DNA of 64,000 nucleotides from Vibrio hibernica (GTDB lineage: Bacteria; Pseudomonadota; Gammaproteobacteria; Enterobacterales; Vibrionaceae): contig NZ_VHKO01000011.1 in the NCBI RefSeq assembly GCF_015223435.1, positions 16,829 through 80,828 on the forward strand, in the 5' to 3' direction. The notes under the pieces were generated by a model. It did no database searches and was not told the DNA's origin. It saw nothing but the letters and a program-made list of their open reading frames with translations. Positions 56,624 to 64,000 of the stretch are shown piece after piece. Within the stretch, counting starts at the first letter, position 1. Every line of letters starts with the position of its first letter. The translations under genes and the position numbers were made by a program.

Positions 56624-58453
56624 TTATTTTGTTCCACGACCTGCACGCTTACGTTCATTTTCAGTCAAATGACGCTTACGGATACGGATGCTTTCTGGTG
56701 TTACTTCTACTAGCTCATCATCATCGATAAATTCTAGTGCTTGCTCTAGCGTAAACTTAATCGCAGGAGAAAGCGTTTGTGCTTCATCAGTACCAGATGC
56801 ACGAACGTTAGTTAATTGCTTACCACGAAGACAGTTGATGGTTAAATCGTTATCACGGTTATGAATACCGATGATTTGACCTTCATAAACTTCATCACCG
56901 TGCTCTGCAAATAAACGACCACGATCTTGTAAGTTAAACAATGAGTACGTTACTGCTTTACCCATACCATTTGAAACTAATACGCCGTTAGCGCGCTGGC
57001 CAATTATGCCACCTTTATGCGGACCGTAATGATCAAATGAGTGATAAATCAAACCAGTACCAGAAGTCATGGTTAGGAACTCAGTTTGGAAACCAATAAG
57101 ACCACGAGAAGGCATCATAAAGTCCATACGAACACGGCCTTTACCATCCAAGCTCATGTTAGTTAACTCACCTTTACGAAGACCGATGCTTTCCATGATC
57201 GCGCCTTGATTCTCTTCAATAACATCAATCGTTACCGTTTCAAACGGTTCTGTTTTTTGACCGTTTTCTTCTTTGATGATGACTTCAGGACGAGATACCG
57301 CAAGCTCGTAACCTTCACGACGCATGTTCTCAATCAAGATAGAAAGGTGTAGTTCACCACGGCCAGAAACACGGAAACGGTCTGGACTATCCGTTTCTTC
57401 AACGCGTAATGCAACGTTATGTACTAATTCTTTTTCTAGACGCTCAAGAATATTACGTGAAGTAACAAACTTACCTTCTTTACCAGCAAACGGAGAATTG
57501 TTGACTTGGAACGTCATGGTAACTGTTGGTTCATCAACCGTCAGTGGTTTCATTGCTTCAACCACATTAACATCACAGATAGTGTCAGAAATTTTCAACT
57601 CACCTAAGCCAGTGATGGCAATGATGTCACCAGCAAAAGCCTGGTCAACTTCAGTACGGCTAAGACCCATGTACCCAAGTACTGTGCCTACTTTACCGTT
57701 ACGTTTCTTGCCATCTGCGCCAACAATAGTGACTTGTTGGTTTGGTTTAACGCTACCACGAGTAACACGACATACGCCGATAACACCGACGTAAGAGTTG
57801 TAATCTAGTTGAGACACTTGCATTTGCAATGCGCCATTAACGTCAACATTTGGACATTCAACATTATCAACAACCGCTTGGAAAAGTGGTTCCATGTTGT
57901 CGCCAATTACAGCTTCATCCATAGATGCCCAGCCGTTCAATGCTGATGCATAAACAACTTTAAAGTCTAGTTGTTCGTCAGTCGCGCCTAAGTTATCAAA
58001 TAAATCAAAAATTTGATCCATAACCCAATCAGGACGAGCACCAGGACGGTCAACTTTGTTGATAACAACGATTGGCTTTAAACCATGTGAGAATGCTTTT
58101 TGAGTAACGAAACGTGTTTGAGGCATAGGACCATCAACCGCATCAACGATGAGTAGAACTGAGTCAACCATCGACATGATGCGCTCTACTTCACCACCGA
58201 AATCGGCGTGTCCTGGGGTATCAACGATGTTGATACGGTAGCCATTCCAGTTAATTGCAGTATTTTTTGCAAGAATGGTAATACCACGTTCTTTTTCGAT
58301 ATCGTTTGAGTCCATGACGCGCTCTTCAGCTTCACCACGAGATTCAAGTGTACCCGATTGCTGTAGAAGCTTATCAACCAAGGTTGTTTTACCGTGGTCA
58401 ACGTGCGCGATAATCGCGATATTTCTTAACTTATCAATCTGTGGAGTAGTCAT
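56624..58453 (-). CDS. typA: translational GTPase TypA/BipA
   Basis: BipA is a ribosome-binding GTPase needed for 50S assembly at low temperature and for stress adaptation. From the ATG at 58453 it begins [20 protein letters not shown] and has 609 residues. The GTPase motifs are [12 protein letters not shown] (G1), the [12 protein letters not shown] switch (G3) and [14 protein letters not shown] (G4). The C-terminal EF-G-like domains and the BipA-specific domain follow. A GTG nine codons upstream could extend it, but the family start supports the ATG. It is divergent from glnA, as in E. coli. Confidence 0.96.
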   Translation of the reverse strand: MTTPQIDKLRNIAIIAHVDHGKTTLVDKLLQQSGTLESRGEAEERVMDSNDIEKERGITILAKNTAINWNGYRINIVDTPGHADFGGEVERIMSMVDSVLLIVDAVDGPMPQTRFVTQKAFSHGLKPIVVINKVDRPGARPDWVMDQIFDLFDNLGATDEQLDFKVVYASALNGWASMDEAVIGDNMEPLFQAVVDNVECPNVDVNGALQMQVSQLDYNSYVGVIGVCRVTRGSVKPNQQVTIVGADGKKRNGKVGTVLGYMGLSRTEVDQAFAGDIIAITGLGELKISDTICDVNVVEAMKPLTVDEPTVTMTFQVNNSPFAGKEGKFVTSRNILERLEKELVHNVALRVEETDSPDRFRVSGRGELHLSILIENMRREGYELAVSRPEVIIKEENGQKTEPFETVTIDVIEENQGAIMESIGLRKGELTNMSLDGKGRVRMDFMMPSRGLIGFQTEFLTMTSGTGLIYHSFDHYGPHKGGIIGQRANGVLVSNGMGKAVTYSLFNLQDRGRLFAEHGDEVYEGQIIGIHNRDNDLTINCLRGKQLTNVRASGTDEAQTLSPAIKFTLEQALEFIDDDELVEVTPESIRIRKRHLTENERKRAGRGTK

Positions 58454-58777
58454 GGAATTCAATTCACTTATAAAAGACACCCAAGCGTTGGGCGAACTTG
58501 ATTAAAAAAACGGTCGTAAATGTACCAGATTTTCGAAAAAACTCTAGAAATATGTGATCAAAGTGGCGATTATTTACGCTTTTCCTTCGATTTAAATGCT
58601 CGATTGCCATTTAGACATAAAAAAATCAAATATATTGTGCCTTATCCGCCCACTTTATTCTATCCATCCCAACTTATAAAAACCCGGCCTTATCATTACA
58701 AACCTCATTGACAAACGATCAAATACTCGGCTGAATATAGGTGTTATTCAATCGATTGCATCAAAGTCGCACCATTC

Positions 58778-58836
58778 GCACCACTATAGTGCAATAGCGC
58801 ACCAAATTAGATCATCGACTTGCACCTTATTGGGCT
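58778..58836 (+). promoter_or_regulatory. NtrC enhancer sites upstream of glnA
   Basis: GCACCACTATAGTGC (58778-58792) agrees with the NtrC consensus GCACYAWWWTGGTGC at 13 of 15 places. GCACCAAATTAGATC (58799-58813) has one good half, and GCACCTTATTGGGCT (58822-58836) agrees at about 11 places. The sites lie roughly 40-100 bp before the sigma-54 promoter, the usual enhancer range. The earlier part of the gap (58454-58777) has no gene I can support. Confidence 0.8.
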
Positions 58837-58876
58837 TTATAACTTTAGATCTTTGAATTTAAAGGATTTATTTTCT

Positions 58877-58892
58877 TGGCACGATTTTAGCT
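58877..58892 (+). promoter_or_regulatory. sigma-54 promoter of glnA
   Basis: TGGCACGATTTTAGCT matches the sigma-54 consensus TGGCACGNNNNTTGCW at all fixed positions but one, with the GG and GC pairs correctly spaced. Transcription would start near 58904, leaving a leader of about 137 nt before glnA. Confidence 0.9.
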
Positions 58893-59040
58893 TAGTATTA
58901 AGCATCATTGATTACTTTAAACAATCAAGATCGCTTAACGCTGATATCCACTAAAAGATATGTTTACTAAAAAGCATGTTCACTAGTAAGAATAGCTTTA
59001 ATCGTTCAAACAGTATTAATAACACCGGAGGTTATCCAAG

Positions 59041-60450
59041 ATGTCAGTTGAAAACGTACTCTCTCTGATCGCTGAAAATGAAGTTAAGTTTATTGATTTA
59101 CGCTTTACCGACACTATAGGTAAAGAGCAGCATATTTCTATTCCTGCACACCAAGTAGATGCAGACTTCTTTGAAGATGGCAAGATGTTCGATGGCTCAT
59201 CTGTTGCCGGTTGGAAAGGCATTAACGAATCTGACATGGTTATGATGCCAGATCCATCAAGTGCAGTATTAGATCCATTCACAGAAGACTCAACGCTAAA
59301 TATTCGCTGCGACATTCTTGAGCCTGCAACGATGCAAGGCTATGATCGCGATCCACGTTCTATCGCAAAACGCGCAGAAGACTTCATGCGCTCAGCCGGA
59401 TTTGCTGACACCGTGCTTGTTGGTCCTGAACCAGAATTCTTCCTATTTGATGACGTTAGATTCAGTAACGAAATGTCAGGTGCATTCTTTAAAATTGACG
59501 ATATAGAAGCAGCGTGGAATAGCGGTACAGAATATGAAGGCGGTAACAAAGCTCACCGTCCTGGCGTTAAAGGTGGTTACTTCCCAGTAGCACCGGTTGA
59601 TTCATCTCAAGACATCCGTTCTGCTATGTGTTTAATCATGGAAGAAATGGGTCTTGTCGTTGAAGCTCATCACCACGAAGTTGCCACAGCAGGTCAAAAC
59701 GAAATCGCAACTCGTTTTAATACCTTGACTGAAAAAGCAGATGAAATTCAAATTTATAAGTATGTTGTTCATAACGTTGCTCATGCATACGGTAAAACAG
59801 CGACTTTCATGCCTAAACCACTCGTTGGCGACAACGGCTCTGGCATGCACGTTCACATGTCTCTTAATAAAGATGGTGTAAACCTGTTTGCTGGCGATAA
59901 GTACGGCGGCTTATCTGAAATGGCACTCTTCTACATCGGTGGCATCATCAAGCATGCGCGCGCAATTAACGCCTTTGCTAATCCATCGACTAACTCATAC
60001 AAACGTCTTGTACCTGGATATGAAGCGCCAGTTATGCTTGCATACTCTGCTCGTAACCGTTCTGCATCAATTCGTATTCCAGTAGTACCAAGCCCTAAAG
60101 CTCGTCGTATTGAAGCGCGCTTCCCAGATCCAGCGGCTAACCCATATTTATCGTTTGCTGCACTATTAATGGCCGGTCTTGATGGTATTAAGAACAAGAT
60201 TCATCCTGGCGATGCTATGGATAAAGACTTGTACGATTTACCCGCAGAAGAAGCAGCAGAGATCCCGAAAGTAGCTGAATCTCTTGAGATCGCGTTGAAA
60301 GCACTAGATGACGATCGTGAGTTCTTGACCTCAGGCGGTGTATTCTCTGATGATTTCATTGATTCTTATATCAAACTGAAATCTAAAGATGTTGAGCGCG
60401 TTAATATGGCCGTTCACCCACTTGAGTTTGAACTGTACTATTCGGTATAA
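59041..60450 (+). CDS. glnA: glutamine synthetase, type I (adenylylated form)
   Basis: GlnA makes glutamine from glutamate, ammonia and ATP and is the main route of ammonium assimilation under nitrogen limitation. The 469-residue dodecamer subunit has the beta-grasp signature [17 protein letters not shown], the catalytic [20 protein letters not shown], and the adenylylation site in [15 protein letters not shown], with the target Tyr398 counting Met (Tyr397 by convention). CGGAGG precedes the ATG. It is expressed from the sigma-54/NtrC promoter upstream and is followed by the genes of its own regulators. Confidence 0.98.
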   Translation: MSVENVLSLIAENEVKFIDLRFTDTIGKEQHISIPAHQVDADFFEDGKMFDGSSVAGWKGINESDMVMMPDPSSAVLDPFTEDSTLNIRCDILEPATMQGYDRDPRSIAKRAEDFMRSAGFADTVLVGPEPEFFLFDDVRFSNEMSGAFFKIDDIEAAWNSGTEYEGGNKAHRPGVKGGYFPVAPVDSSQDIRSAMCLIMEEMGLVVEAHHHEVATAGQNEIATRFNTLTEKADEIQIYKYVVHNVAHAYGKTATFMPKPLVGDNGSGMHVHMSLNKDGVNLFAGDKYGGLSEMALFYIGGIIKHARAINAFANPSTNSYKRLVPGYEAPVMLAYSARNRSASIRIPVVPSPKARRIEARFPDPAANPYLSFAALLMAGLDGIKNKIHPGDAMDKDLYDLPAEEAAEIPKVAESLEIALKALDDDREFLTSGGVFSDDFIDSYIKLKSKDVERVNMAVHPLEFELYYSV

Positions 60451-60499
60451 ATCTTTACCAATAACTCGTTTAATCCTAAGCAAGTTATCTGGCACAGGT

Positions 60500-60520
60500 T
60501 TTACACTGTAACAGTGTAAA
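60500..60520. repeat. 9-bp inverted repeat after glnA
   Basis: TTTACACTG (60500-60508) and CAGTGTAAA (60512-60520) pair perfectly across a 3-nt centre. It lies between the glnA stop and the terminator. It could be an operator or a structured 3' end of the glnA transcript. Confidence 0.6.
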
Positions 60521-60535
60521 TAAGACGAAAAATTT

Positions 60536-60566
60536 AGGCTCGCCTCTCAGGTGAGCCTTTTTTTTG
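60536..60566 (+). terminator. terminator after glnA
   Basis: AGGCTCGCCT (60536-60545) and AGGTGAGCCT (60549-60558) form a 10-bp stem with one G:T pair and a 3-nt loop, followed by eight T. glnL-glnG must therefore be read by read-through or from their own promoter. Confidence 0.88.
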
Positions 60567-60619
60567 TTGTGAGTAAAGAGGCAAACGATAAGCTGAGTAA
60601 AAACTAAGGAGTCCACATA

Positions 60620-61216
60620 ATGAAACGGTATTCATTTATATTTATTTTACTCGTGACTACATTTTCCTATGCCAATGAAGTGTATAAGTGGACAGACAAT
60701 AATGGCGTTTTGCATCTCAGCGATACCCCTCCAGCAAAAACGATTAGCACCACCAACAGAGAAAAACTTATACTTCCCGATATAAGCAACTCAGCTCCGA
60801 GACATCAATACAGCGACACCAGTGATATTAATAAACCTTCTGACACAGTGGCTCAAGTACCGTTAGACGAATCAAACAGTGTGCCATCAAAAAATATGCC
60901 ACCAAAAGATGAACAATCAATTGAGAAAAAAATTCTCGTCAATATTGAAACACCAAGCAATGATCAAACATTAAGAAGCAGCCGTGGCTTAATCACCGTC
61001 AAAGCAAACTTAAGCCGTAAATTAGTCATTGGCGAGAGCGCGCAATTAATGCTCGACAATCAACCTTTTGGTGCACCGCAAACCGCTATGTTTTGGGAGT
61101 TAACCAATATTGATCGTGGTGAACATACAATAACAATCAATGTTATAGAAAGCGGCAAGGTTATTGCATCATCTTCTATCATTACGGTATATCTACACAG
61201 AACGACCGTAAATTAG
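60620..61216 (+). CDS. DUF4124 domain-containing exported protein
   Basis: The 198-residue product has a short signal peptide (MKRYSFIFILLVTTFSYA) and then the DUF4124 core NEVYKWTDNNGVLHLSDTPP. A Ser/Pro/Asp-rich linker (about 55-115) leads to a beta-rich C-terminal domain of about 80 residues (RGLITVKANLSRKLVIGESA onwards). The function of DUF4124 proteins is not known. A periplasmic or lipid-surface location is inferred from the signal peptide; no lipobox cysteine is seen. AAGGAG precedes the ATG. Its position between glnA and glnL is, to my knowledge, common in Vibrionaceae. Confidence 0.88.
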   Translation: MKRYSFIFILLVTTFSYANEVYKWTDNNGVLHLSDTPPAKTISTTNREKLILPDISNSAPRHQYSDTSDINKPSDTVAQVPLDESNSVPSKNMPPKDEQSIEKKILVNIETPSNDQTLRSSRGLITVKANLSRKLVIGESAQLMLDNQPFGAPQTAMFWELTNIDRGEHTITINVIESGKVIASSSIITVYLHRTTVN

Positions 61217-61323
61217 ACGTATGGCAGTATCATTGGTCTTTTTATTTGTACTGATTTTTATCATGCCCCATACTGAAACTTATTTACGCACCAATTTAGT
61301 GCAAATAAAACAAAGGCAAGATA

Positions 61324-62400
61324 ATGATGCAATCAGATCACAATGGAGCACTCGCTGCCGCGATTCTCGGTAATCTCGTGACTGCCACTTTTCTATTAGA
61401 TGAAAAGTTGATCATTCATTACGCCAACCCTTCGGCTGAACAGCTATTTTCTCAAAGCTTAAAACGATTACAAGGCACACCGCTTTCTCAGCTTATTCAA
61501 CATGCCTCAATGGACTTAGCACTTTTTACTCAACCATTACAAAGCGGTCAAAGTATTACCGATAGCGATGTCACCTTTGTCATCAATGCAAAACCTATAA
61601 TGCTTGAAGTTACGGTTAGCCCTTTATCACTCCACGACACACAATTTGATAACGATTTAATGTTATTAGTGGAAGTCAGGAAAATTGATTCTCAACGCAG
61701 ACTTAGCCAAGAACTCAATCAGCATGCTCAACAGCAAGCGGCAAAATTATTGGTTCGAGGGCTTGCTCATGAAATTAAAAATCCTCTGGGCGGTTTACGC
61801 GGTGCGGCACAGTTACTTGGTCGTATGCTGCCAGACCCCAATTTAAACGAATACACCCAAATTATTATTGAGCAAGCCGATCGCCTACGAGTATTGGTTG
61901 ACCGTTTACTCGGCCCTCAAAAGCCTGGAAAGAAATGCTCTGAAAACTTACATCTCGTCATAGAGAAAGCCCGTCAGTTAGTGGAGCTAGAATTTGGCAG
62001 CCAAATTGTCATTAAGCGAGATTATGATCCTAGTATGCCACCTATTGTGATGGACGCTGATCAAGTCGAGCAGGCTTTTCTCAATATCATCAGTAATGCT
62101 GCACAAATTTTAGCTCAGCAACCCGATGGCAAAATAACGATTCGCACTCGTACCATTTATCAAGCCAATATTCATGGCCAACGACATAAACTGGTGGCTC
62201 TAATTGAAATAATAGACAACGGGCCGGGGATCCCAAGTGAACTACAAGATACCTTATTTTACCCAATGATCAGTGGCCGAGAAGGTGGCACTGGTTTAGG
62301 GCTATCTATCTCACAAAATATAATCGACCAGCACCAAGGTAAAATCGACGTTGAAAGCTGGCCAGGACACACCATTTTTAGTATTTATTTACCGATTTAA
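61324..62400 (+). CDS. glnL: nitrogen regulation histidine kinase NtrB
   Basis: NtrB phosphorylates NtrC when nitrogen is short and, with PII, dephosphorylates it when nitrogen is ample. The 358-residue soluble protein has an N-terminal PAS domain (ATFLLDEKLIIHYANPSAEQ), the phospho-acceptor His149 in GLAHEIKNPLGGLRGAAQLL, and an ATPase domain with NIISNAAQ, EIIDNGPGIPSEL and GGTGLGLSISQNII. No membrane helix is present. Adjacent ATGs at 61324 and 61327 are equivalent. glnG follows 71 nt later. Confidence 0.96.
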   Translation: MMQSDHNGALAAAILGNLVTATFLLDEKLIIHYANPSAEQLFSQSLKRLQGTPLSQLIQHASMDLALFTQPLQSGQSITDSDVTFVINAKPIMLEVTVSPLSLHDTQFDNDLMLLVEVRKIDSQRRLSQELNQHAQQQAAKLLVRGLAHEIKNPLGGLRGAAQLLGRMLPDPNLNEYTQIIIEQADRLRVLVDRLLGPQKPGKKCSENLHLVIEKARQLVELEFGSQIVIKRDYDPSMPPIVMDADQVEQAFLNIISNAAQILAQQPDGKITIRTRTIYQANIHGQRHKLVALIEIIDNGPGIPSELQDTLFYPMISGREGGTGLGLSISQNIIDQHQGKIDVESWPGHTIFSIYLPI

Positions 62401-62471
62401 ACTGCGTAATTACTATACGTTCACCCCATTAACATGGGTATATTATCGGAACTTGCAAAGGGGATCAGGAC

Positions 62472-63884
62472 ATGAGTAAAGGATTCGTATGGGTTGTCGA
62501 TGACGATAGTTCTATCCGCTGGGTATTAGAAAAAACGTTATCTTCTGCCAACATCCAATGTGAAACATTTGCAGATGCAGAAAGTGTCATTTCCTCTTTG
62601 GAGAGAGAAACGCCAGATGTGCTTATCTCTGATATTCGCATGCCAGGTATGGATGGATTGACATTGCTCAAACAGCTTCAAAGTAGTTATCCAAATTTAC
62701 CCGTCATTATTATGACAGCACACTCAGATCTAGATGCCGCGGTGAACGCGTATCAAAAAGGCGCTTTTGAATACCTTCCTAAACCTTTTGATATTGATGA
62801 AGCCTTAACTCTGGTTGAACGTGCAATTACGCACAGCCATGAGCAACGTACCGATAATGCACCGCAGAGCCGAATTCAGGATGTAACACCTGAAATATTA
62901 GGTGAAGCACCAGCGATGCAAGAGGTGTTTCGAGCTATTGGACGTTTATCTCGCTCCTCGATTTCCGTTCTTATTAATGGTGAATCAGGTACGGGCAAAG
63001 AGCTTGTTGCCCATGCACTCCATCGTCATAGTCCACGATCAACAAAGCCTTTTATCGCTCTTAATATGGCGGCAATTCCAAAAGATTTAATTGAATCTGA
63101 ATTATTTGGTCATGAAAAAGGGGCGTTTACTGGTGCGAATGCGGTGAGGCAAGGTCGATTTGAACAAGCAAATAGCGGCACTCTTTTCTTAGATGAAATT
63201 GGCGATATGCCTTTAGACATTCAAACTCGATTATTGCGAGTATTAGCGGATGGGCAATTTTATCGTGTCGGGGGCCACGCGCCCGTCAGTGTTGATGTTC
63301 GCATTATTGCCGCCACCCATCAGAATCTAGAAAAACTGGTCAATCAAGGTGGATTTAGAGAAGATTTATTCCATCGGTTGAATGTTATCCGAGTTCATAT
63401 TCCCGCATTAAGAGAGCGCCGCCAAGATATTGAAAAACTCGCGGCACATTTCTTATCTCGCGCGGCAAAAGAGCTCGCGGTTGATGCTAAGTCGTTACAT
63501 CCAACAACAGTGGAAACCCTAAACCAATTGCCTTGGCCTGGTAATGTGCGTCAATTAGAAAACACCTGTCGCTGGTTAACCGTAATGGCCAGTGGTAGTG
63601 AAGTCTTACCCGCAGATTTACCCACTGAACTGGTGAGCGAAAAAAATAAAACTCTTACGGAAAGCACTCAACAAGAATCGTGGCAAGAACAGTTAGAATC
63701 TTGGGCCCAACAAGCTTTAGCTTCTGGCGAATCCGACCTCCTTGCCATGGCTCAACCAGAGTTTGAACGTATTTTATTACAAACAGCATTAACCCATACC
63801 AATGGGCACAAACAAGATGCGGCTAAGTTATTAGGTTGGGGACGAAATACTCTGACTAGAAAATTAAAAGAACTGTCCCTTTAA
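62472..63884 (+). CDS. glnG: nitrogen regulation response regulator NtrC
   Basis: NtrC is the enhancer-binding activator of sigma-54 promoters such as that of glnA. The 470-residue product has the receiver domain with Asp54 in VLISDIRMPGMDG, the AAA+ domain with INGESGTGKELVAHALHRHS (Walker A), FGHEKGAFTGAN (the GAFTGA sigma-54 contact) and GTLFLDEIGDMPL (Walker B), and a C-terminal Fis-type helix-turn-helix HKQDAAKLLGWGRNTLTRKL. All key motifs are intact. It forms a regulatory pair with glnL. Confidence 0.97.
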   Translation: MSKGFVWVVDDDSSIRWVLEKTLSSANIQCETFADAESVISSLERETPDVLISDIRMPGMDGLTLLKQLQSSYPNLPVIIMTAHSDLDAAVNAYQKGAFEYLPKPFDIDEALTLVERAITHSHEQRTDNAPQSRIQDVTPEILGEAPAMQEVFRAIGRLSRSSISVLINGESGTGKELVAHALHRHSPRSTKPFIALNMAAIPKDLIESELFGHEKGAFTGANAVRQGRFEQANSGTLFLDEIGDMPLDIQTRLLRVLADGQFYRVGGHAPVSVDVRIIAATHQNLEKLVNQGGFREDLFHRLNVIRVHIPALRERRQDIEKLAAHFLSRAAKELAVDAKSLHPTTVETLNQLPWPGNVRQLENTCRWLTVMASGSEVLPADLPTELVSEKNKTLTESTQQESWQEQLESWAQQALASGESDLLAMAQPEFERILLQTALTHTNGHKQDAAKLLGWGRNTLTRKLKELSL

Positions 63885-64000
63885 TTCCTTTACGATCTAA
63901 TGACTCATCTTGAGTAATCCGATCGTACTGATACTATGCTTTACTACCCTGCTAAATTTAAAGTAGTTGAATTAAAAATGACTCAGATTTTCGGCTTATC

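Noticed and set aside
63936..64000. Possible start of a further gene at the window end
   Set aside because: An ATG at 63936 (or 63978) stays open to the edge, but only about 21 codons are visible, with no ribosome site and no recognisable family.

Overview
The window looks like a stretch of the main chromosome of a Vibrionaceae bacterium, most likely a Vibrio. It is AT-leaning by eye. The reasons are a complete twelve-gene type II secretion (eps/gsp) operon next to nudE-cysQ on one side and hslR-hslO-pckA on the other, slmA followed by an LpxL-type acyltransferase, a DUF4124 gene between glnA and glnL, and protein sequences close to my recollection of Vibrio orthologues. No rRNA, tRNA, CRISPR array, integrase or intact insertion sequence was seen. 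Almost every gene is an ordinary core gene. The novelty lies mainly in intergenic repeats and regulatory sites.

Layout. 1-2.4 kb: end of an LPS-core type locus (GT4 tail, coaD, a DXD glycosyltransferase and a YrbL-like kinase-fold protein). 2.4-5.1 kb, minus strand: mutM, rpmG, rpmB, radC. 5.3-11.1 kb, plus strand: coaBC, dut, slmA, lpxL, recG. 11.4-15.7 kb: a xanthine permease with a PurR-like operator, a 125-bp tandem repeat array, and tex. 16-19.8 kb: nanM, an MFS transporter coupled to an M23-fold protein, and greB. 20.2-22.4 kb: ompR-envZ. 22.5-30.7 kb: a full glycerol-3-phosphate locus (glpQ, glpT, glpK, glpF on minus; glpD, glpR on plus) with CRP and GlpR sites between the divergent arms. 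30.7-33.8 kb: bioH, comF, nfuA and a cytochrome b561. 34-47.4 kb, minus strand: cysQ, nudE and gspN to gspC. 47.6-51 kb: hslR-hslO behind a sigma-32-like promoter, then pckA. 51-58.5 kb: a 16-copy heptanucleotide array, an AsmA-family gene, fabY-like, dtd, yihY, a small ATPase and typA. 58.8-63.9 kb: glnA, a DUF4124 gene, glnL and glnG, with an NtrC enhancer and a sigma-54 promoter ahead of glnA.

How the genes fit together. The glp genes cover periplasmic diester hydrolysis, uptake of glycerol-3-phosphate and glycerol, phosphorylation and oxidation, with their own repressor. glnA-glnL-glnG is the classical nitrogen-control unit. gspC-N is a whole secretion machine apart from the prepilin peptidase.

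The most unusual signal is a family of about 111-115-bp intergenic elements. Each is built of two facing hairpins whose stem sequences change while pairing is kept. Three dispersed copies (near 3.4, 8.8 and 11.2 kb) and one fourfold 125-bp tandem array (12.8-13.3 kb) lie within 10 kb. No wholly new multigene system could be supported. The best candidates for undescribed biology are this repeat family, the cytoplasmic-looking M23 protein coupled to an MFS transporter, and the glycosyltransferase/YrbL pair.
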